Positions 56,605 through 64,000 of a DNA stretch of 64,000 bases are shown in pieces. The notes beneath the pieces were generated by a model, which saw only the letters and a list, made by a program, of their open reading frames with translations, was not told the DNA's origin and did not search any database. This stretch comes from Verrucomicrobiota bacterium. GTDB lineage: Bacteria; Verrucomicrobiota; Verrucomicrobiia; Limisphaerales; SIBE01. Numbering within the stretch: the stretch's first letter is position 1; each line of letters opens with the position of its first letter. The position numbers and the translations under genes were made by a program. Location: NCBI GenBank assembly GCA_021733945.1, contig JAIPJX010000006.1, positions 1 to 64,000 of the forward strand, written 5' to 3'.

Positions 56605-57981
56605 TCAGATGCTCCAGCCGTCCCGATAGGAGGCCCGGAGATGCTTGTTGGCGTCCGTGTGGTTGGTAAACTTCATGGCCTTGTCGTCCCATTCAAGCTT
56701 CTGACCCGGGTACCGAATGGCAATGAGACCAAGCAGGGCCACCTGCGTCAACGGACCGCCGTAATCAAAATTCGAACCTGCCTTCCGGTTCGTGCGGATT
56801 GCCTCGATCCAATCCCAGGCATGACCCTTCACCCGTTCGATCTTTTCCTCCGGCGCGTTTTTGCCCGAGTGTTGTTCCATCAGTTTCTCCGGGAGCAGAT
56901 GGCAGTTGGACCCGCCGTGGGAACCGTGCACGATCATTCCCTTCTCGCCGAAAAGAATGCCGCCGGTGCCGGGAACCTCCTCATCCGTTGGAAAGTTTTC
57001 CGGTTTTGGAATGGTCTTGTTTCCATCGTGCCACACAACCTTGACCGGTCCCCGCCCGTTCCGGGCCGGGAACTCGAACGTGATCTGGGTGGCCGCCGGA
57101 TAGGTCAGACCGTGGATTTCAGGATTATAATTGCCCACATCCGCCACCACCGACGTCGGGGCATCCAGATCCAGGGCCCAGAACGCCGGATCCAGCACAT
57201 GACAGATCCAGTCGCCGATCACCCCGCCGCCGAACGGCATCCAACCGCGCCAGTTCCACGGCACCCACAACGGTGAGTAAGGTCGGAAGGGCACCGGGCC
57301 GATCCACAGATCGTAATCCAGTCCCTTGGGCACTTCGTGGGTTTCGTTGGCTTTTACCAGATTCGGGATCTGGCAATACACATTCTTAAAAGCGTCGCAG
57401 CCCACATGCACGGTCTGCACCTTCCCGATCGCTCCATCCCAGATCCATTCACAGACCCGGCGGATGGATCCGCTGGAATGTCCCTGATTGCCCAGCTGCG
57501 TGACCACCTTGAACTCATGAGCCGCCGCCATGAGCTGCCGGACCTCGTGGACCGCATGGGCCAGCGGTTTTTCGCAATAAACATGTTTGCCGCGGCGCAT
57601 CGCCTCCATGGCGAGCAGGGCGTGCGTGTGATCCGGTGTCCCGATGACCACCGCCTCGATCTCCTTGCCCATCTTGTCGAACATCACCCGGTAATCCTTG
57701 AACCGTTTGGCGCCGGGATACTTTTCGAACTCCTTGGCGGCGTAATTGTCATCGACATCACAAAGCGCCACGATGTTGTGACCAAGCCCGGCGACCTCGC
57801 CGACATCGGCTCCACCCCGGCTGCCAATGCCGATGCCCGCCACGTTCACCTTGGAGTTGGGCGAGCCCTGATCCGCGCCGTGCGACCAGCGTCCAGGGAG
57901 AATATTTGCCAACGCCACACCGGCACCGGCGTGCCGCAGAAACTGCCGACGGTTGATTCCTGTGAATGAATGTTTTTTCAT
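56605..57981 (-). CDS. Gfo/Idh/MocA-family oxidoreductase with Tat-type signal
   Basis: 'NRRQFLRHAGAGVALANILPG', 'VNVAGIGIGSRGGADVGEVAGLGHNIVALCDVD', 'GTPDHTHALLAMEAMRRGKHVYCEKPLAHAVHEVRQL'. Confidence 0.92.
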   Translation of the reverse strand: MKKHSFTGINRRQFLRHAGAGVALANILPGRWSHGADQGSPNSKVNVAGIGIGSRGGADVGEVAGLGHNIVALCDVDDNYAAKEFEKYPGAKRFKDYRVMFDKMGKEIEAVVIGTPDHTHALLAMEAMRRGKHVYCEKPLAHAVHEVRQLMAAAHEFKVVTQLGNQGHSSGSIRRVCEWIWDGAIGKVQTVHVGCDAFKNVYCQIPNLVKANETHEVPKGLDYDLWIGPVPFRPYSPLWVPWNWRGWMPFGGGVIGDWICHVLDPAFWALDLDAPTSVVADVGNYNPEIHGLTYPAATQITFEFPARNGRGPVKVVWHDGNKTIPKPENFPTDEEVPGTGGILFGEKGMIVHGSHGGSNCHLLPEKLMEQHSGKNAPEEKIERVKGHAWDWIEAIRTNRKAGSNFDYGGPLTQVALLGLIAIRYPGQKLEWDDKAMKFTNHTDANKHLRASYRDGWSI

Positions 57982-58072
57982 GATTTGGATGGATTAGAAG
58001 GGGCCATTATACGATGGCTTAAAACCTTTCGCCATCATTTGCTTTCAACCGCTCCGGTCAATCTCAAAACAA

Positions 58073-58850
58073 TTGAGTCCGGGAGAGAAGCTGTTCCTTT
58101 GGGTCCCGAACAAAGAGGATGCATGGATGACACCAAGATTGAGCTTCTCTGGATGTGATTATCTGGGACTGGCCAAACACCCGTCTGTACTGGGAGCTTT
58201 GCGGAAAAGCGTTGACCCGGAGATCACCCAGGGAGCCAGGGTCAGCATTTCGGCGTCAAGGTTCACAACCGGCAACCATTCGCTTTACCGGGATCTGGAG
58301 CATGCCCTATCGGGGTTTTTCGGCCGACCGCGCGCGTTTCTCATGCCATCCGGCTACACGGCCGTCATCGCCGCCATCCAGGGCATCGCACATGGATTCT
58401 CCACAATCCTCATCGACGAAGGATGCCATTCGAGCACGATCGATGCGTTGCGTTTTGCCGATTCGTGCCGGGTTCCGTTCAGGCACCTTTCCGTGGCGGC
58501 CGTTCAACGGATCGTGAAGAAATCCCCGCCGGACTCGCGTGTTCTCCTGATCACAGATGGTCTTTTCGGCACGACAGGAGACATCGCGCCCATCGCCGAT
58601 TATCTGAACGTTTGCCCGCGACAGGCAGGCTGTTGATCGACGACGCACACGGCGCCGGTGTCCTTGGAGCTTCGGGCAGGGGCACGGCGGAACATCGGGG
58701 GGCACCCTCCAGCAGGATCATTCAAACGATTTCGCTGAGCAAAGCATTCGGCACTTTTGGCGGTGCCATCCTCGGAGAAAGCGACGACCTCCGGGAAATC
58801 GGGCCGAGGAGCTCCATCGCCCGCGGGGCCACTCCGATCCCAATATGACA
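58073..58850 (+). pseudogene. BioF/KBL-type class II PLP aminotransferase, frameshifted and 3'-truncated
   Basis: 'FLMPSGYTAVIAAIQG..TILIDEGCHSSTIDALRF' in one frame, then 'RLLIDDAHGAGVLGASGRGTAEH...TISLSKAFGTFGGAILG' in another after ~58615. Confidence 0.75.
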
Positions 58851-58984
58851 TCGACCTTCTGGGCTCTGTGCTTGAACGACACCTTCTGAAAGGGGTTCGC
58901 AGCGCCTCCGAAAACGTCCCCGATGTAAAATGAACCACCGGGTGGTTCCGGTCTGATCGCGGAGACCACCGAAGGAACCGGCAA

Positions 58985-59698
58985 TCAAACGGCTGCGGAG
59001 CTCAATGGCAGCAACGTGCGGTGCCTCGGCACTCCGTTGAACGCAAGGTCCAGGTCGAGCCGCTTCCACATCCCCTCCACCGCGCGCCCGAGGATTTCCA
59101 CATCCCCCCGGGCATCGTGGCGGCGGACTCCCCGCGCATCAATCTGCAGGCGCGAAATCAGGTGGTCCATCGAGTGCCCGATCCCCCTGGTTCTGCCAAA
59201 CAACATTTTCGACATGTGAATGGAGTCAATGCACGGAATCTCGCGTGCTTCCAAGCCGTGGCGACGACAGGTGGCCGAAAGGAACTTGCTGTCAAAACGC
59301 AGGCCGTTGTGCGCGATCAGCGTGGCATCACCCGACCAGTCGGCAAACTCGCGCAGCACCTCCTCCGGTCGCTTCGCATCCCGCACATGCCGGTTGCCGA
59401 CGCCCGTGTAACTCTCAATGAACGCGGAAATCGGCCTGCGAGGCCGTGCAAAACTCGTGAAAGTCTCCCCGGAACACAGGCACCCTGCGGAAAACCGCAC
59501 CGCTGCAATCTGGATAAACTCATCCCACTCCGGATCAAGCCCCGTGGTTTCCAAATCATAGACCACGAAGCTCTCACACGCATGCCGGCAATCCGTCCAG
59601 TAGAACGAATGAGCGCACCCGGGACAGGCCACACGGGTGCCCAAGGCAGACTTGGGTCCACTCATGATGGTCCCACACTGTGGACAGGGGACCTTCAT
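58985..59698 (-). CDS. DnaQ-like 3'-5' exonuclease (DEDDh) with N-terminal zinc ribbon
   Basis: 'CPQCGTIMSG...CPGCAHSF', 'FVVYDLETTGLDPEWDEFIQIAAVRF', 'LIAHNGLRFDSKFL', 'HDARGDVEILGRAV'. Confidence 0.85.
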   Translation of the reverse strand: MKVPCPQCGTIMSGPKSALGTRVACPGCAHSFYWTDCRHACESFVVYDLETTGLDPEWDEFIQIAAVRFSAGCLCSGETFTSFARPRRPISAFIESYTGVGNRHVRDAKRPEEVLREFADWSGDATLIAHNGLRFDSKFLSATCRRHGLEAREIPCIDSIHMSKMLFGRTRGIGHSMDHLISRLQIDARGVRRHDARGDVEILGRAVEGMWKRLDLDLAFNGVPRHRTLLPLSSAAV

Positions 59699-59836
59699 GG
59701 GTTTACGACGTGCGCAGCCAAACAAACGATTCCCGGGGACGACAGGAGGCACATCACCGGACGGGGAATGAAAGCTTCTGGTTCATCACAGAGGAACACC
59801 ATGGATCGCCGACAACGCCTGGATCAAGAAAAATAC

Positions 59837-59874
59837 CTGCAACCTTTTGTTGCAGGTGCAACAAAAGGTTGCAG
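59837..59874. repeat. Perfect 17-bp inverted repeat with AGGT loop: CTGCAACCTTTTGTTGC-AGGT-GCAACAAAAGGTTGCAG
   Basis: Direct reading; perfect arms 59837-59853 and 59858-59874. Confidence 0.95.
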
Positions 59875-60113
59875 TCCCCAGGCGCGTCGGGTCGGGGCGA
59901 CCCAGGGCACCCAAAGACTGCGCCGTCCAAGGGCTGGCGCATGATTGGGAAGTTCCCAGGCCTGCGCGAACACCCTCGTCAATGCCCGATCCATAAGAAT
60001 TCAAGCTGCCGGAATCGATTGCGACTTGCGAATGTTTTCCGGTTTATTCATGTTGAAGCCAGAGTTGGTGGCATGCGTTATGCTATTTTCTGGAAGGTGC
60101 GAATTGATGTTTT

Positions 60114-60953
60114 ATGGGAATTAGGTTGAAGCGAACTTATGGAGTCGGTCGTCGTGGGCGTGGCCAAAGCAGTTGCTCAGGGAGAACTGCGTTTACGCTG
60201 ATTGAACTGTTGGTGGTCATTGCCATCATTGCGATTTTGGCGGGCATGTTGATGCCCGCGCTGTCGAAGGCGCGGACCTCCGCCCTGAGAACCTCCTGCC
60301 TGAGCGGAACCCGGCAGTTGACACTCGCGTGGCAGATGTATGCGGATGACAATGAGTACCTGGTTGAGAATTACCATTTTGATCAAGACGGAACAGTCAA
60401 TCAGTATGCCTGGGTGCGCGGGTCCATGGATGACAACCCGGCTTATGGACAGGTGCAAGCAGGCGTGCTGGACTCCACCAACACGCATACGATCTTGCTG
60501 GGCAGACTGTTTTCGTATCATGCCTCGACCGACATCTACCGATGCCCGTCCGATCGGAGTCAGACCCACGGAGTTCCCCGGGTTCGGAGCTATTCGATCA
60601 ACGGATGGATGGGCGGACGCGCTCTGGCGGGACAGGATGCATTCCGGGTATTCCGGAAACAATCCGATCTCGTAGCCCCGCCACCCTCGTCGGCCTTCGT
60701 GTTTCTCGACGAACACGAGAAGAGCCTCAACGACGGGTGGTTTGCGGTGGACATGCTTGGCCGGTGGGGTCTTCTGGATGCTCCGGCGAGCCGGCACGGC
60801 GGGGGATACAATCTTTCGTTTGCCGACGGTCACGCCCAATTCTGGAAGCTTCTGGATCAGCGCACTTTGTCATGGGACTCGCTGCCCATTTCAAACACTC
60901 CCTCCAATCCGGACTGGGAGCAGTTGCGTCAGGCTGCTTCAAGTCTTCGGTGA
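60114..60953 (+). CDS. Prepilin-type N-terminal cleavage/methylation domain protein (pseudopilin-like)
   Basis: '[32 protein letters not shown]', '[12 protein letters not shown]'. Confidence 0.92.
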   Translation: MGIRLKRTYGVGRRGRGQSSCSGRTAFTLIELLVVIAIIAILAGMLMPALSKARTSALRTSCLSGTRQLTLAWQMYADDNEYLVENYHFDQDGTVNQYAWVRGSMDDNPAYGQVQAGVLDSTNTHTILLGRLFSYHASTDIYRCPSDRSQTHGVPRVRSYSINGWMGGRALAGQDAFRVFRKQSDLVAPPPSSAFVFLDEHEKSLNDGWFAVDMLGRWGLLDAPASRHGGGYNLSFADGHAQFWKLLDQRTLSWDSLPISNTPSNPDWEQLRQAASSLR

Positions 60954-60983
60954 GCCCGGCGCTCGCGCACCCCTTCGACTCCG

Positions 60984-62375
60984 TTGTCTATGAAAATGCC
61001 CCTTTCGTCCCGCGCACTCCCGCTCATTCTGATCTCCATCCTGGGGATTCCGCAGATCGGCCGCCCGTCCTTCGCGCAGGGCAGCCTCACGCCTCCCGGG
61101 CCACCCGGACCGACGATGAAGACCCTGGGCCAGATCGAACCGCGAACACCGATCTCGACGCTCCCGTTCACCATTTCCGAGTCTGGATCCTACTATCTGA
61201 CCAAGAATCTCACCGTTGCGGCAGCCACAGACGGATTGATAGTTCAGGCCGACAACGTCGCCGTGGATCTCAACGGATTCACCCTGGCAGGAGCGCCCAA
61301 TTCGAAGAGCGGGATCCTGGTATCGGGCGCGCGACGGAACCTGGTGATTCGAAACGGAGCGATTCGCAACTGGAAGACGGGCATTCAAGCCGAAACCGCA
61401 TCCCACGCCCGGTTCCTCTCCCTGATGGTCTTTGACAACGGGGGAGCAGGGATCGTCGCGGGTCCGAACAGCACGGTGAACGATTCGGCGGCCTACTCGA
61501 ATGAGGGAACCGGTATTTCCATGAGTCGGGAGGGCATGATGCGGGATTGCACCGCCCGGGCGAATGCGCAGCACGGCATCGACGCGGGAGGCAGTTGCCA
61601 GATCATTGCCTGCACAGCGTCCTTCAATGGCATGCAGGGAGTCAAAACGGGGGTGAACAGCATCGTGACCAGCTGTTCGGCTCTCAGCAATACCGGGGCT
61701 GGTTTCGAAGCGGGTCAGGGCACCCAGATCAGCCTCTGTTCGGCCTCCAACAACACCTCGCACGGCTTCATCGCGGGCGCCAACAGCATCGTCACCAGTT
61801 GTTCCGGCTCGGTCAACGGCGGTTCCGGGATTCTCGCGACCGAGGTCTGCCAGATCAATGGCTGCAACACCGCCTCCAACGGTCAATCGGGCATCGTGAC
61901 CGGAAGCGACTGCGCCATCAGTCAGTGCACCGCTTCGAACAATCAGGTGAACGGAATCGCCGCCGGACCCGACAGCCAGATCTCCGACTCCAAGGTGCTC
62001 AACAACCGCTCGGCGGGAATCCGGGCGGATCCCAGAACCACCGTCAGGGCCTGCACGGCTCAAAGAAACCTTTCGGACGGAATTGTCGCTTCCACTGAAT
62101 GCACCATCAGCGGGAACAGCTGCAACAACAACTTCAATGCGCGCGATGCTTCCGGGATTCGCGTGACAGGCACCGACAACATCATCCGCGAGAACATTGT
62201 CATTTCAAACGATCGGGGTCTGAGCGTCGAAACCGCCGGAAACATGATCCTGAAAAACAGCGCCACCAACAACTCAATCAACTATTTCATCAACGGAGAG
62301 CAAACCATGGGCAGGGTCTTCAAGGGACCGGGCCCTGTCGAAAATGAAGATCCATGGATTAATTTTGCATTCTGA
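60984..62375 (+). CDS. Secreted right-handed parallel beta-helix protein
   Basis: Successive ~22-23 aa coils such as 'GVKTGVNSIVTSCSALSNTGAGFEAGQGTQISLCSASNNTSHGF'. Confidence 0.87.
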   Translation: MSMKMPLSSRALPLILISILGIPQIGRPSFAQGSLTPPGPPGPTMKTLGQIEPRTPISTLPFTISESGSYYLTKNLTVAAATDGLIVQADNVAVDLNGFTLAGAPNSKSGILVSGARRNLVIRNGAIRNWKTGIQAETASHARFLSLMVFDNGGAGIVAGPNSTVNDSAAYSNEGTGISMSREGMMRDCTARANAQHGIDAGGSCQIIACTASFNGMQGVKTGVNSIVTSCSALSNTGAGFEAGQGTQISLCSASNNTSHGFIAGANSIVTSCSGSVNGGSGILATEVCQINGCNTASNGQSGIVTGSDCAISQCTASNNQVNGIAAGPDSQISDSKVLNNRSAGIRADPRTTVRACTAQRNLSDGIVASTECTISGNSCNNNFNARDASGIRVTGTDNIIRENIVISNDRGLSVETAGNMILKNSATNNSINYFINGEQTMGRVFKGPGPVENEDPWINFAF

Positions 62376-63261
62376 GTTCGCCATTGCTTTGAGGCGATTG
62401 AAACTCCTCCTTCTCTGGATCGGGTGGATCACCTCCGCCGCGGCGACATTCGGCGCATCGAATATCAGCCCTGATCGATCACTCGCATGGTCCGCCAACG
62501 GCGGCTGGCTTCAGTGGCACCCCGATCCAGCCCTGGGTGCCGTCATTGGAGAATACATCTGCGCCGGATTCATCTACTCCCAGAATGTCGGCTGGATCAA
62601 CCTTGGTTCCGGCCTTCCGGCCAACGGAGTTCGTTATCAGAATAATTCCGCATCGGATTTTGGAGTGAACCTGGACGCTCAGGGCAACCTGCGCGGTGCG
62701 GCCTACGGGGCGAATGTCGGCTGGATTCTGTTCGAAGAAGCAGGAGCGCCACAGCTTGATCTGAATACCGGATCCATCCGGGGTTTCGCGTACGGTGCCA
62801 ACATCGGCTGGGTGAACCTGGGAGAATTTCCAAATCCGCTTTCAGTGGACTTCATCGCTCCCGGCAATGATCAGGATCTGGATTCGATTCCGGACGCCTG
62901 GGAACTGGAACAAACCGGCAGCCTGGACATCCTGCAACCCGACGCGGATTACGATCAGGACGGACAATCCGACGTACAGGAGTACCTCGCGGACACCGAC
63001 CCCACCGATCCGGGCGCGAGCCTGCGCGTGCTTCAGTGGACGGCCCAGCCGGGGACCGGATCGTTCGTGATTCAATGGAGCAGCCGGGAAACCCGGAGAT
63101 ATACCGTCGAAGCCCGATCCTCCTTCGGAACCGATGTTCCATGGATTCCGTTGACTCCGGAAGGGTTTCCCGGCAAACCGAATTCGATGTCGCTGATTCT
63201 TGAAAGGGAACAAACCGTTCCCCACGCCTGGTTCCGCGTGAAGGCCTCCCGCCGCCTGTAA
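62344..63261 (+). CDS. Secreted protein with repeated 'YGANVGWINLG' motifs and Ca-binding-like thrombospondin-type region
   Basis: 'SQNVGWINLGSG', 'YGANVGWILFEE', 'YGANIGWVNLGE', 'DQDLDSIPDAWELEQTGSLDILQPDADYDQDGQSDVQEYLADTDPTDPG'. Confidence 0.8.
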   Translation: MKIHGLILHSEFAIALRRLKLLLLWIGWITSAAATFGASNISPDRSLAWSANGGWLQWHPDPALGAVIGEYICAGFIYSQNVGWINLGSGLPANGVRYQNNSASDFGVNLDAQGNLRGAAYGANVGWILFEEAGAPQLDLNTGSIRGFAYGANIGWVNLGEFPNPLSVDFIAPGNDQDLDSIPDAWELEQTGSLDILQPDADYDQDGQSDVQEYLADTDPTDPGASLRVLQWTAQPGTGSFVIQWSSRETRRYTVEARSSFGTDVPWIPLTPEGFPGKPNSMSLILEREQTVPHAWFRVKASRRL

Positions 63262-63317
63262 AGTCGGGAGGCAGAGCCAGGTGTCGATGCTGCTTTGGGT
63301 TCAACCCCCGGCAAACC

Positions 63318-63893
63318 ATGAGCCCTGTCACTCATTTCCTGGCCAGTTGGATGCTCGCCAACACCGCCCCTCTGGAACGTCGGGAACGCGCCATCGTGGC
63401 TCTCTCCGGCCTGGCACCGGACATCGACGGCCTTGGACTCGCTGTTGATCTCGCGACCCGCGGCACGGCCTGGGAGACGAACTGGTGGGGGGAATATCAT
63501 CACACGCTCGGACACAACCTGCTGTTCGCACTCGTCGCGGGAACGATCGCGCTTGCGTTCGCCCGATCCCATCGGCTCAAGTCCTTTGCTCTGGCAGTCA
63601 CCGCTGTGCATCTTCACCTGCTCTGCGACGTCGGCGGCGGGCGCGGCCCCGAAGGTTATCAATGGCCCATCCCGTATCTCTGGCCGTTTGCGGCTCATCC
63701 CCAATGGGTCTGGTCCGGGCAATGGGCGCTCGATGCATGGCCAAATCTCCTCATCACCGGCATCTGCATTCTGGTGACATTGCGCCTGGCGTGGAGCCGG
63801 GGATTCTCGCCCGTCGAACTCGTTTGCCTTCGTTGGGATCGGAAAGTCGTGGAAACGTTGCGTCAAAGATTTCCCGGGCGGGCGGATCCCTGA
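63318..63893 (+). CDS. Membrane-bound metal-dependent hydrolase-like protein (YdjM/DUF457 type)
   Basis: 'MSPVTHFLASWMLAN', 'LAPDIDGLG', 'EYHHTLGHNLLFAL', 'HLHLLCDV'. Confidence 0.8.
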   Translation: MSPVTHFLASWMLANTAPLERRERAIVALSGLAPDIDGLGLAVDLATRGTAWETNWWGEYHHTLGHNLLFALVAGTIALAFARSHRLKSFALAVTAVHLHLLCDVGGGRGPEGYQWPIPYLWPFAAHPQWVWSGQWALDAWPNLLITGICILVTLRLAWSRGFSPVELVCLRWDRKVVETLRQRFPGRADP

Positions 63894-64000
63894 GCGGGCC
63901 ATCGCCCGGAACGCGCGCTCCGGTCCGCATTCAGCATTCGCCGTTGCGTGGGCCCCTGTGCATTCGATGCGCGCAGGGGACATGCTCTCTTGCGCACCGA

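Overview
The window looks like high-GC bacterial chromosome. Protein style (RCC1/He_PIG proteins, CotH/lamin-tail, sulfatase-DUF1080, Gfo/Idh/MocA, prepilin-like proteins) suggests Verrucomicrobiota or a related PVC lineage; that is an inference, with no database search. I find one tRNA-Cys(GCA) and about 45 supportable CDS. Main blocks: (i) a hybrid histidine kinase / receiver / stand-alone CheB trio (5.4-8.1 kb). (ii) A ~19.5 kb minus-strand run (8.1-27.6 kb) with two ABC-2-type exporters, a P1B-type metal ATPase, three consecutive SPFH (HflK/HflC-like) proteins, parvulin PPIase, RluD and Lgt. (iii) A YHYH protein next to a single polypeptide that appears to fuse an MbnP-like domain to a MauG/MbnH-like di-heme peroxidase (28.2-32.2 kb). 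(iv) FloA/NfeD with an unlisted small TM ORF (39.8-41.3 kb). (v) An NtrB/NtrC pair whose regulator lacks a normal start in the receiver frame. (vi) Large secreted proteins (CotH/lamin-tail, sulfatase-DUF1080, beta-helix). Between genes there is a dense, nested family of short palindromic/TIR-bearing repeats with no transposase. Several genes are decayed or truncated (47.5-48.8 kb; 58.1-58.9 kb). No CRISPR array, rRNA, prophage or transposase gene was seen. The strongest leads are the MbnP-MbnH fusion with YHYH neighbour, the SPFH/P1B-ATPase/ABC locus, the TIR elements at 32641-32754, 53783-53906 and 56324-56443, and two minus-strand genes sharing a similar ~245-250 nt leader that begins ATGG(T/C)TGCTTATAAG.
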